From: Cardiobacteriaceae bacterium
Lineage (GTDB): Bacteria; Pseudomonadota; Gammaproteobacteria; Cardiobacteriales; Cardiobacteriaceae
Assembly (NCBI GenBank): GCA_017934275.1
Contig: JAGBJT010000023.1
Coordinates: 1-61,919 of the forward strand
DNA: 61,919 nt
Direction of reading: 5' to 3'
Shown here: positions 26,422-34,183 of the stretch, piece after piece
Position numbering within the stretch: position 1 is the first letter of the stretch
Layout: every line of letters starts with the position of its first letter
The notes under the pieces: generated by a model
Seen by the model: the letters and a program-made list of their open reading frames with translations, nothing else
Databases searched by the model: none
What the model was told of the DNA's origin: nothing
Position numbers and translations under genes: made by a program

Positions 26422-27260
26422 TCACTAGAAAATTTATTTTGACTTGAATAAGGAGTTATATCCGAAAAATCTACTAACAATTTATCTGCTTCTTCAATTG
26501 ATTTATTTTTCGATAAAGGTCCCGTCCAAAGAATATAATTTTCCTTATATCTTGCGGCAAAAGAATTGACCTCTGGTTTGATTAAAATTCTACTGTTACG
26601 GTCAATTGCCCGCGACGCGCGGGGGCGAATCCAAAAGAAAAATAATTCGCCGTTATTTCTAATCGTTCCGAAAACAGTGGTATCGAGATCCCCGACATTA
26701 ACGAATAAAAAGGCATCAGCCGCTTCATTTGGAATTACCTCTATGCCGCGTAAAAATAACACTGTTTGTATCAAACGGGATAAAAATACGGAGTCCTGCG
26801 GATTTTGAATGAGAGTTTCATTTTTATATTCACTGTTACCGCCAGAAATTTCCACTCCCGTGTGAATATTTCTACCTTCTTGATTATTTTTTGAGCGAAT
26901 TGGCGCATTTAATACAGAATTAGAAATTGTTGTTCCTGAAAGTCCATCGGTATTTGTTTCGGCAACGGTTGTGTATTCAGGATAAGAATATTCGGTAATT
27001 GAGTGCGGTAAGTTTTGATATTCACCGCGAATTAAATTAGTTATTGAATAGCGACCACCAGTAAAATTTCCACTACCTTGATCACCGATAGCCGAGATAT
27101 AGAGTGCTACTTTTTTACCCTCTAATGCTTCTAAATCCATACTCTTTACCGCTTTTCGAGCAGAGCTTGCAATCAATTCTTGCTCTATCGCGAACCGCTT
27201 CCCACCGCCGTGGGAAGGCTGTCCAGTTATAGTTCCGCAAGCTGATAATGAAGCTGTCAT
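26364..27260 (-). pseudogene. Degenerate MafA-family lipoprotein
   Basis: The sequence ACGTITGQPSHGGGKRFAIEQEL, IGDQGSGNFTGGRYSI, NETLIQNPQ, FLRGIEVIP, KENYILWTGP and VDFSDITPY matches Neisseria MafA, whose genes precede secreted MafB toxins and MafI immunity genes. The frame continues upstream through a signal-like segment (KSKIFKSISLFIMTASLSAC) but no ATG, GTG or TTG occurs between it and a TAA at 27363; the ATG at 27260 leaves only 7 residues before the lipobox Cys. A conserved stretch after FGTIRNN is replaced by GELFFFWIRPRASRAIDR, encoded by a GC-rich inverted sequence. The C-terminus runs into the toxin remnant out of frame. Likely inactive. Confidence 0.75.
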
Positions 27261-27362
27261 AATGAATAAAGAGATGGATTTGAAAATTTTGGATTTGAAA
27301 TAAGAATTTTTTCTACCGTCGCTAGAAAAATTCCTATCTGTTATGATTTTGATTTTGCAATC

Positions 27363-27467
27363 TTACCGTTGAGCCGTTGAGCCGTTGAGCCGTTGAGCCG
27401 ATATTATCCCCGCCATCCGATGGCTCATCTTACCATCTTTCGACAAGTTTGTCAATAAATTTCTCAT
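27363..27467 (-). other. Short leader frame containing the 8-bp repeats, upstream of mafA
   Basis: ATG at 27467 follows AAGGAAATTTAT and opens 34 codons (MRNLLTNLSKDGKMSHRMAG ... AQR) that end at TAA directly after the 8-bp tandem repeats. It is in frame with the mafA body, from which this one TAA separates it. It may be a translated leader or a chance frame in repeat-derived DNA. Confidence 0.3.
27366..27400. repeat. Four tandem copies of an 8-bp unit (CCGTTGAG)
   Basis: CCGTTGAG is repeated four times (27366-27397), followed by CCG. As 8 is not a multiple of 3, a change in copy number would shift any frame through it. It lies about 105-140 bases upstream of the first mafA ATG. Confidence 0.9.
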
Positions 27468-27562
27468 ATAAATTTCCTTAGATGAATTAAAAATAACGCT
27501 TTACAAATAAAGCAGGGAGATTATAAAAGTTAATAATAATTTGTCAAGAGAAGTTGCGGCAG

Positions 27563-27675
27563 AGATTTTTCGCCTACGGCTCAAAATGACGGTCGCGGTG
27601 AGATTTTTCGCTGCGCTCAAAATGACGGTCGGACGGGATTTTTCGCCTGCGGCTCAAAATGACGGAATAGGGCGG
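27563..27675. repeat. Three imperfect tandem copies of a ~37-bp repeat
   Basis: Each copy reads AGATTTTTCGCCTGCGGCTC followed by AAAATGACGG plus 6-9 variable bases; copies start at 27563, 27601 and about 27637. No frame or hairpin explains them. They are part of the 810-base gene-free stretch 27261-28070, which otherwise holds the 8-bp repeats, two intergenic-repeat copies and a MITE. Confidence 0.75.
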
Positions 27676-27694
27676 AGATTACGGTGAAAAATAA

Positions 27695-27721
27695 AAATCC
27701 GCCGTAAAAAACGACGGATTT
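27695..27721. terminator. Terminator-like hairpin at the edge of the intergenic repeat
   Basis: AAATCCGCCGT pairs with ACGaCGGATTT across a 5-A loop. It matches the hairpin at 828-860 and forms the left edge of repeat copy A. No gene ends nearby, so it probably travels with the repeat. Confidence 0.5.
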
Positions 27722-27779
27722 GTCTTGCAAATAAATACAATTAACGGCAACAGTAAATCCAAATAAGGATCGCCCGTCG
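27715..27779. repeat. Intergenic repeat family, copy A
   Basis: Runs CGGATTTGTCTTGCAAATAA ... AACGGCAACAGTAAATCC ... AATAAGGATCGCCCGTCG. It is nearly identical to copy B 98 bases downstream (27813-27878). The DNA between them is a GC-rich inverted stretch. Confidence 0.85.
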
Positions 27780-27812
27780 TGGCACACGACCGCCACCGCG
27801 CGCCGCGGGCGG

Positions 27813-27878
27813 CGGATTTGTCTTGCAAATAAATACAACTTAACGGTAACAGTAGATCCAAATAAGGATCGCCCGTCG
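27813..27878. repeat. Intergenic repeat family, copy B
   Basis: Direct repeat of copy A with a handful of substitutions (AACGGTAACAGTAGATCC for AACGGCAACAGTAAATCC). After the shared end GGATCGCCCGTCG the flanking sequence differs from copy A. Confidence 0.85.
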
Positions 27879-27938
27879 ACGCTGGCGACCGACCTATAAT
27901 GCGGTGCTTGGAGCCGTAAGCATTTGGCGTTTATTTTT

Positions 27939-28045
27939 TATAGTCGTTCCATTTCAAAATAATACTGCGTTAGCTTCGCCTCGCCGTATTCTATATACTG
28001 TCTTCGGCTCGCTGCCTTGTCTTATTTTGAACTGAAACGACTATA
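27939..28045 (-). mobile_element. MITE copy 3 (~107 bp, inverted)
   Basis: TATAGTCGTTCCATTTCAAA ... ACTGAAACGACTATA, the reverse orientation of copy 1. It ends 25 bases before the relA start codon, so the relA promoter must lie inside or beyond it. Confidence 0.85.
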
Positions 28046-28070
28046 CTTATCTGAATAACTTAAATTAAAT

Positions 28071-30233
28071 ATGAATGACTTTAATTCCGTGCAGCCAGAT
28101 TGGCTTGATTTAGAAATTTATCCGAGTGTTGAAGCGAAAGATTTACTTTTACGGGCATTGCGTTTAGTTAGTAATTGCGGTGAATATAAAAAGCAGGAAA
28201 ATCAGGCGGTTTTATGCAGACTTCTGTGTGAATTGCATTCTGATAGTGTTTTGCTTTGTGCGGGAATTCTGTTTTATGCCCGTCTGGACGAAAAAATCAG
28301 CGATGAAGAAATAAAAGAAGAATGTTCAGTGGAAGTGGTGGAATTGTTTAAGGCTTTCAATGCGCTTTCTTTGATTGACAATTTGCTAGACCGCGAAAAA
28401 AGCGATATTGAGCAGTTGCGCAAAATGTTGCTGGCGATGGCAAGAGATATGCGGGCGGTGATTTTGAAGCTTGCGCTGCAGGTTGTTGTTATGCGGCAAA
28501 TTCACCGTTTTACGCCCAAAGAGCAGCAGAAGAGGGCGATGCAAACCCGTGATTTATTTGCACCGCTTGCCAACCGTCTTGGAATTGCGCAACTGAAATG
28601 GCAGTTGGAAGACGGAGCACTCAAAGTTTTAGAGCCTGATATTTATCAGGAAATTTCGCAAAATCTGGAAGAAAAACGAGTTGATCGCGAACGCTACATC
28701 GCACGGATAATTTCCGAACTTGAATATGAATTGCAAAATAAATCGATAAAAATCAATCGTATTTACGGTCGAGTAAAACACATCAATTCCATTTACCTAA
28801 AAATGAAGCGCAAGAGATTGCGTTTTGATCAATTAAACGATATTCGTGCGGTGCGGGTGGAGGTTGAGACGGAAGAAGATTGCTACCGTGCTTTGTCGGT
28901 GGTAAATGAGCTTTGGCAGCCCGTGATTGAAGAATTTGACGATTACATCGCACACCCGAAACCGAACGGTTATCAATCTTTGCATTCGACCTTAATCGGA
29001 CCAGAAAATCGAATGCTCGAAGTGCAAATTCGCACGACAAAAATGCACGAAAAAGCGGAACTAGGTATCGCCGCGCACTGGAAATATAAGGAAAAAGGTG
29101 TCAAACATTCACGGCAATTTGAGCAGCAAATCGAATGGTTACGCAGATTGCTCGACGGTAAAGGTGATGAAAAACGCGGTGATGTAATTCTCGACCAATT
29201 CCGTAATGAAGCCTTCCGTGATCGCGTTTATGCCGTAAGTCCAGAAGGTCGCGTGATTGATTTGCCAGAAGGTGCGACACCGCTTGATTTCGCCTATCAC
29301 ATTCATACGCAAATCGGACACCGCTGCAAGGGCGCGAAAATAAATGGACATTTAGTCCCGCTCACTACCGCTTTGAAAAACGGTGATTCGGTGGAAATTA
29401 TCACCCGTAAAGAACCTGCGCCATCGCCTGATTGGCTCGCGGAACATTTGGGCTATTTGCAATCTGGTAAGGCAAAAGCCAAAGTCCGTAGCTATTTCAA
29501 AAAACAAGAACGGGAAAAGAGTATCGAAACGGGACGGGAAATGCTCGCACGGGAAATGAAACGGTTAGATATTTCCGCTGCGAATGTCGATTTTGATGCG
29601 GTTGCCCGTAAATTTAATTTGATAAATGAAGATGATTTGCTTACGGCTATCGGTAACGGCGGATTGAGTGTGCTTGCGGTGGCGCATGAAATTTCTCGCG
29701 AGCAAAGCAAACATCAGAAAAAAGAACAAACTCTTGGCGAACGGCTCGCAGAAATTCCCGTTAAAGCCGCGAAAAATTCGAAAAAGCAAGATATCGAAAT
29801 CGAAGGCGGTGTTGATTTGCCGATAAATTTCGCGAGTTGCTGCCGTCCTGTTCCGCCTTGCGAGGTTATCGGTTTTATCACTCAAGGTCGGGGAATAAAT
29901 ATTCACCGTAAAACTTGCCAAAACGCCGAACATCTAGCCGCTAAACACCCAGAACGGATTTTGCAAGCAAAATGGAATGCAGCAAGCCAAGGTCGCTATG
30001 TTTCCGATATTTATGTCTATGCCTACGACCGTGTCGGTGTGCTGCGCGATATCAGTCAAGTTATTGCGAATGAGAAAACCACAATTTCCAAAATTGATTT
30101 GTCGCACAATCAACGCGGCGATTTGGAAGGCAAAATTAGTATCGAAATTGCCGATGTCGCACAACTGTCAAGAATTATGGATCGCTTGCGGCAAATAAAA
30201 GATGTCGCGGAAATTAAACGGATAAAAGCGTGA
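28071..30233 (+). CDS. relA: RelA-type (p)ppGpp synthetase
   Basis: Makes the stringent-response alarmone (p)ppGpp from ATP and GTP/GDP when ribosomes stall. In this 720-aa protein the N-terminal hydrolase region lacks the HD motif (SVLLCAGILFYARL), so it should be synthesis-only. The synthetase domain (about 225-350) has GRVKHINSIYLKMKRK, the EFDDYIAHPKPNGYQSLHS segment with the ExDD form typical of RelA, and VQIRTTKMHEKAELGIAAHWKYKE. A TGS domain follows (about 385-445, RVYAVSPEGRVIDLPEGATP), then a conserved Cys segment (NFASCCRPVPP) and a C-terminal ACT domain. Full length for the family. The ribosome binding site is poor and a MITE lies immediately upstream. Confidence 0.95.
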   Translation: MNDFNSVQPDWLDLEIYPSVEAKDLLLRALRLVSNCGEYKKQENQAVLCRLLCELHSDSVLLCAGILFYARLDEKISDEEIKEECSVEVVELFKAFNALSLIDNLLDREKSDIEQLRKMLLAMARDMRAVILKLALQVVVMRQIHRFTPKEQQKRAMQTRDLFAPLANRLGIAQLKWQLEDGALKVLEPDIYQEISQNLEEKRVDRERYIARIISELEYELQNKSIKINRIYGRVKHINSIYLKMKRKRLRFDQLNDIRAVRVEVETEEDCYRALSVVNELWQPVIEEFDDYIAHPKPNGYQSLHSTLIGPENRMLEVQIRTTKMHEKAELGIAAHWKYKEKGVKHSRQFEQQIEWLRRLLDGKGDEKRGDVILDQFRNEAFRDRVYAVSPEGRVIDLPEGATPLDFAYHIHTQIGHRCKGAKINGHLVPLTTALKNGDSVEIITRKEPAPSPDWLAEHLGYLQSGKAKAKVRSYFKKQEREKSIETGREMLAREMKRLDISAANVDFDAVARKFNLINEDDLLTAIGNGGLSVLAVAHEISREQSKHQKKEQTLGERLAEIPVKAAKNSKKQDIEIEGGVDLPINFASCCRPVPPCEVIGFITQGRGINIHRKTCQNAEHLAAKHPERILQAKWNAASQGRYVSDIYVYAYDRVGVLRDISQVIANEKTTISKIDLSHNQRGDLEGKISIEIADVAQLSRIMDRLRQIKDVAEIKRIKA

Positions 30234-30299
30234 ATTGCAAAAATAAACGGTAAGATTGATGTTGAAGAATTATTCCTTCAAGTGATTGATTATTTAATG

Positions 30300-30353
30300 C
30301 AGTTTTCAGAGTACTCTGAAAACTGTTCTCTGTACTTGACAGAGAACAGTTTT
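30300..30353 (+). promoter_or_regulatory. Two-hairpin leader with competing stems, copy 1
   Basis: A 26-base dyad (CAGTTTTCAGAG mirrored by CTCTGAAAACTG, 30300-30325) shares its right arm with a second hairpin (AAACTGTTCTCTGT with ACAGAGAACAGTTT, 30320-30352) whose loop region contains CTTGACAG and which is followed by TTGTTT. The two stems exclude each other, as in attenuators. It lies between relA and the small membrane protein gene starting at 30382. It may simply be the relA terminator, but the same plan recurs at 60495. Confidence 0.6.
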
Positions 30354-30381
30354 GTTTAATCAATACTTTGGTGAGGATGTT

Positions 30382-30768
30382 ATGCAAGAAGATGCTGATA
30401 AAAATGAGAAGCAGGAGAAACGGAAGTCTATTTTGTTTAGTCTTATTGGCGTTCTTATAGTGATTCTGTGGGAATATTTCAAATGGGATGAAGCTCCTAG
30501 TTGTACAGATAGCAGTGTTAGATCTACTTTCAACCAGCTATTAGAACAAAACAATATAGAAAATTATAAAGTTGAAAAGGTAGAAACAGTATCTGATGAA
30601 CAGAAAAGTCCAAAATATTGTAGAGCCTATGTACGACACAAAAATACAATTGTAGAAGTTGGATTTTCCGTATCATTTAAAGATAGAGGATTTAGAACTG
30701 TCGAATATGGAGTTTATAGTGATGAACTTTATAAACTGCGCGCATCCGAATTTAACATTTTTCGCTGA
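30382..30768 (+). CDS. Small single-span membrane protein, unknown function (128 aa)
   Basis: A charged N-terminus (MQEDADKNEKQEKRK), one membrane span (SILFSLIGVLIVILWEYF, about 16-33) and an exported-looking globular tail with two Cys (PSCTDSS, PKYCRAYV). The ATG at 30382 is supported by GTGAGGA 6 bases upstream. I recognise no family. It sits alone behind the two-hairpin leader. Confidence 0.55.
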   Translation: MQEDADKNEKQEKRKSILFSLIGVLIVILWEYFKWDEAPSCTDSSVRSTFNQLLEQNNIENYKVEKVETVSDEQKSPKYCRAYVRHKNTIVEVGFSVSFKDRGFRTVEYGVYSDELYKLRASEFNIFR

Positions 30769-30814
30769 TTGTCAAATTTTTTCAACAATTTTTTATTTAA
30801 CTTAATTGCAGAAA

Positions 30815-30848
30815 ATAAAACCCCCACCTTTCGATGGGGTTTTTTTAT
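30815..30848. terminator. Terminator between converging genes
   Basis: AAAACCCCCA pairs with TGGGGTTTT across CCTTTCGA and is followed by a T run; on the minus strand the tail is TTATTTTCTG. It serves the small gene ending at 30768 and probably the SLC13 gene ending at 30885. Confidence 0.75.
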
Positions 30849-30884
30849 ATTTTAACGAAATAGCTAACAATAACTTGTAATTTA

Positions 30885-32471
30885 TTATTTTCCGAGTTGT
30901 GTAAGGCAGATAAAGCCTGCAACAATCAGAATACTTACAAAGTTTAGTGCCAGTCCTACGGTCATCATTTCCCGTTGTTTTATCAGTCCCGTTCCGAAGA
31001 CGATTGCATTCGGCGGTGTTGCAACAGGCATCATAAATGCGCAGCTTGCACCGATACCGATAACCAAAACTACCGTTTCTTTCGGCATTCCCATATTTAC
31101 CGCGATTGCGCCGAAAACTGGCACGAGCAGCGCAGCAGAAGCCGTATTGGAAGTGAATTCGGTTAGGAAAATAATGAAGGTTGCAACCGCGAAGATTATT
31201 ACTATCGGCGAGGAATTTTTCAGTGCTGCGGCAACTCCGCGTCCAAGTGCGTCAGATGCTCCCGATTGCGATAAAACTGCTGATAAAGCCAGACCGCCAC
31301 CGAACATCAATAGCACGCCCCAGTCGGTATTTTGCGCGACTTCCTTCCAAGAACAAGCACCGAATAACACAACCGCAATCGCCGCCATCAATGCGATAAC
31401 CGAGTCAATTGCATCGATTTTTAGTCCTGCGAATTTATGTCCGCCAAGTTCAAATCCACCGTTAATTTGTGAGGAAAAAATCCACAAAAGGGCGGTGGTG
31501 GCGAAAATTACTACGGTTACGATGCGGTGATATGTCCAAGGAATTTCTTCTTTGAGGGAATAATCATCGTGTGCTTCCGCTTCGGTTTTTGTGGTGTTGC
31601 GGCGGAAATTGAAGTTCGGGCGCAAAATCAACCACAAAGTTGCAACGGTAATTGGTAACAATAAACACATCACGGGCAAACCGATACGCATCCAATCTTT
31701 GAAGGCATAACCGAGGTCGCGCGCGGCAATGTTGTTTGGTGGCGAACCGACAATCGTTCCCAGACCGCCGATTGAGGCGCAGTATGCAATACCGAGTAAC
31801 ACAAATACGAAGGTTCTGCGATCTTTTTCACGATCCATCGTGTCGAGCATACCGATTGCGAGTGGAAGCATCATCGCTGCTGTTGCAGTGTTGGATATCC
31901 ACATCGAAAGTCCAGCGGTAACCAAGAAAATCAGGAAAGTCGCAATCATCATATCGCCGCCAGCAAGGCTCACCATAAATCCAGCGATTTTGCGGTCAAG
32001 GCGTTGCATATGTAGAGCCGCCGCAATTGCAAAGCCGCCGAAGAAAGTGAAAATTGTCGGATCAGCAAAGCTTGCCAGCGCAGATTTGAAGGTGATGAAA
32101 ACCGTGTCTTCGTTACCAGTTTTCGGGTTGAGCTTGGTTACGATTTCATAAATTGCCGAACCGTCTTCTTGTTTAACCGCTTTCACCGTCGGGATTCTGA
32201 ATAAAACCGCTAAAAACGGCACCATCAGAGCAGTAATCGTGATATGAACCGCTTCGGTAAGCCACATAATTCCGATGAAAACTAAAAGCGCGAGCCCCAG
32301 TTTGACGCTTTCCGAATCAAAATCGAGCATATGGTAAGTGCCGATTGCAATCAAAGCGGCAACTATCGTTATCGCAAGACCTTTGATGGTTGTAATAGGA
32401 ATTCCTGCACTGCGCAGGGTAAGATTTTCGGGGCGGGGAACTAGATTGTCCTCGTCCAAGTGCATAGTCAT
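30885..32471 (-). CDS. SLC13/DASS-family sodium-anion symporter
   Basis: A 528-aa inner-membrane carrier that imports dicarboxylates or sulfate with sodium. It shows the two hallmark SNT motifs in inverted repeats: WISNTATAAMMLP (about 186-198) and FTSNTASAALLVP (about 442-454), the sodium/substrate segments GGLGTIVGSPPN and MMPVATPPNAIVFGTG, and about eleven hydrophobic spans. The MPVATPPN end resembles di- and tricarboxylate carriers more than sulfate carriers, but the substrate is not certain. GGAG lies 9 bases before the ATG. Single-gene unit. Confidence 0.9.
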   Translation of the reverse strand: MTMHLDEDNLVPRPENLTLRSAGIPITTIKGLAITIVAALIAIGTYHMLDFDSESVKLGLALLVFIGIMWLTEAVHITITALMVPFLAVLFRIPTVKAVKQEDGSAIYEIVTKLNPKTGNEDTVFITFKSALASFADPTIFTFFGGFAIAAALHMQRLDRKIAGFMVSLAGGDMMIATFLIFLVTAGLSMWISNTATAAMMLPLAIGMLDTMDREKDRRTFVFVLLGIAYCASIGGLGTIVGSPPNNIAARDLGYAFKDWMRIGLPVMCLLLPITVATLWLILRPNFNFRRNTTKTEAEAHDDYSLKEEIPWTYHRIVTVVIFATTALLWIFSSQINGGFELGGHKFAGLKIDAIDSVIALMAAIAVVLFGACSWKEVAQNTDWGVLLMFGGGLALSAVLSQSGASDALGRGVAAALKNSSPIVIIFAVATFIIFLTEFTSNTASAALLVPVFGAIAVNMGMPKETVVLVIGIGASCAFMMPVATPPNAIVFGTGLIKQREMMTVGLALNFVSILIVAGFICLTQLGK

Positions 32472-32845
32472 ATACAGTTTCTCCGAAAAAAAATAAAAAA
32501 TGTTTCAAATTTTTTATTCGCTGGTTTTTGTGCAAAACAGTAGCGAATTGTTCTTTTCTCCCTGAATTTTTGCTTTTTTTACTTATTTTTTATTGACTTA
32601 TTTTTATTAGCAAAAACGCGGCAAATTTTAGTGAAAAACAATAATTTTTATTAAATTGGTGAAAATAAATTTTATTTATTTAAGTAGTGTTAAAAATAAC
32701 GCTTCATATATTAAATAGATGCAAATAATTGCTTTGCTTATATAATATTGCAAGATATTTCTTTATTTTTCAATATGTTACGGAAAATTCGTTAATTTTT
32801 TCTTAACTAAATTTTTAAGTTTGGGCAGAAAAAAATCCTTGCGAT

Positions 32846-32874
32846 TTGACAAAAAATATTTATTTCTATATTTT
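32846..32874 (+). promoter_or_regulatory. Sigma-70 promoter of livK
   Basis: TTGACA (32846-32851), a 17-base A/T-rich spacer and TATTTT (32869-32874) make a near-consensus promoter about 75 bases before the livK ATG. The rest of the 478-base gap 32472-32949 is very AT-rich; I see no gene in it. Confidence 0.7.
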
Positions 32875-32949
32875 TCACGCTTGCCGTTTTGGTTATTTTT
32901 TAAGAATGATTGAAACGACTTAATTACTCAACCAATACAAGGAATACCA

Positions 32950-34071
32950 ATGATTTGTAAGAAAAAAATTACATCTGCAATCGCGGCGACTATGTTTTCG
33001 TTTGCTAGTTTGAGCGCATTTTCAGCCGATGAAATTGTGATTGCATTAGCAGGACCGACGACTGGACCTGTAACACAATACGGCACAATGCAAAACATCG
33101 GTGCAGAGATGGCTGCCGAGCAAATCAATGCTGCGGGCGGAATTAACGGTAAAAAAATCAAAACCAAAATTTATGACGATGCTTGTGAGGCAAAGCAGGC
33201 GGTTACCGTTGCGCATCAGATTGTGAATGACAAAGTCAAGTTTGTTGTCGGACATTTGTGTTCTGCTTCAACCCTGCCAGCGGCGGAAATTTATGAAGAA
33301 GAAGGAATAGTTATGGTTAGTCCTGCTTCGACCGATCCAGCTTTGGGAGATAAAGGTTTTGAACATATTTTCCGCACTATTGGAACGGATTCGCAAAGTG
33401 CTCCTGCCTCTGCTGCATATATCGCCGATGTTTTGAAACCGAAAAAAATTGCTCTTTTGCACGATAAACAGCAATACGGTCAGGGACTTGCCGAAGGCGT
33501 TGCAAAAGTGCTGAAAGAAAAAGGCATCGAGCCCGTGATTTTGGAAGGTGTAAATAAAGGTCAAACCGATTTTTCTGCTTTGATTACTAAACTCAAAAAG
33601 GCCGAAATTGATTTTGTTTATTGGGGCGGTTATCACCCAGAATTAGGTTTGATTATTCGTCAAGGTGCTGACCAAGGCTTTAAGCCGACTTATATGGGAG
33701 CGGACGGTATTGATAATCAGGATATTTTTGCGATTGCGGGTAAAGCTGCTGATGGACTTCTCGCTACCGTGCCGAAAAACTTTATCGAAGAGCCGTCTAA
33801 TGCGGAATTGAAAAAAGCTTTCGAAGAGAAAAAACAAGATCCGAATGGACCGTTTGTGCTGCGCGGTTATGCGGCAATGCAAGTAATTGCTTTGGCGGCG
33901 AATAAAGCGCAATCGGAAGATACGGACAAAGTTGCCGAAGTGTTACATAAAGAGAATTTTGAAACTCCAATCGGCAAAATTGCTTTCCAAAAAAATGGTG
34001 ATTTGCAAGAAGCCGAGTCGGTTATTTATTCCTTAAAATCCGACGGTTCTCGGGAATTATTAACTAAATAA
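32950..34071 (+). CDS. livK: Branched-chain amino acid ABC transporter, periplasmic binding protein
   Basis: Binds Leu/Ile/Val (or related amino acids) in the periplasm and delivers them to LivHMGF. A signal peptide ends about residue 25 (SLSAFSA). The mature protein begins DEIVIALAGPTTGPVTQYG, typical of LivK, followed by AAEQINAAGGINGKKI, VVGHLCSASTLPAAEIYEEEGI and HDKQQYGQGLAEG. 373 aa, full length. AAGGAAT lies 4 bases before the ATG. A terminator after it probably lowers expression of the downstream transporter genes relative to the binding protein. Confidence 0.93.
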   Translation: MICKKKITSAIAATMFSFASLSAFSADEIVIALAGPTTGPVTQYGTMQNIGAEMAAEQINAAGGINGKKIKTKIYDDACEAKQAVTVAHQIVNDKVKFVVGHLCSASTLPAAEIYEEEGIVMVSPASTDPALGDKGFEHIFRTIGTDSQSAPASAAYIADVLKPKKIALLHDKQQYGQGLAEGVAKVLKEKGIEPVILEGVNKGQTDFSALITKLKKAEIDFVYWGGYHPELGLIIRQGADQGFKPTYMGADGIDNQDIFAIAGKAADGLLATVPKNFIEEPSNAELKKAFEEKKQDPNGPFVLRGYAAMQVIALAANKAQSEDTDKVAEVLHKENFETPIGKIAFQKNGDLQEAESVIYSLKSDGSRELLTK

Positions 34072-34084
34072 AATTGTTAAATAA

Positions 34085-34116
34085 AAAACGGCGGTATTCT
34101 CCGCCGTATTTTTTTG
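34085..34116 (+). terminator. Intra-operon terminator/attenuator between livK and livH
   Basis: ACGGCGG TATTCT CCGCCGT followed by ATTTTTTTG. Such a hairpin commonly allows partial read-through so that binding protein exceeds permease. Confidence 0.85.
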
Positions 34117-34183
34117 CACCGTTAGCGGTTATTTTTTATATCATCGCGGTTTATTTTTACCACCATAACAGGAAAATAAAAAT

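Noticed and set aside
27617-27861. Overlapping small minus-strand frames of 60-73 codons
   Set aside because: They are translations of the intergenic repeats (the same peptide pattern recurs at 692-877) and lack ribosome binding sites.
27563-27878. Possible CRISPR array
   Set aside because: Repeats are few, differ in length and sequence, spacers are not uniform and no cas gene is near. Better described as intergenic repeats.
30336-30364. TTGACA in the leader loop as a -35 promoter box
   Set aside because: At neither two-hairpin leader does a TATAAT-like hexamer follow at 16-18 bases; at 60522 the position is a T run. The shared TTGACA is more likely part of the RNA loop.
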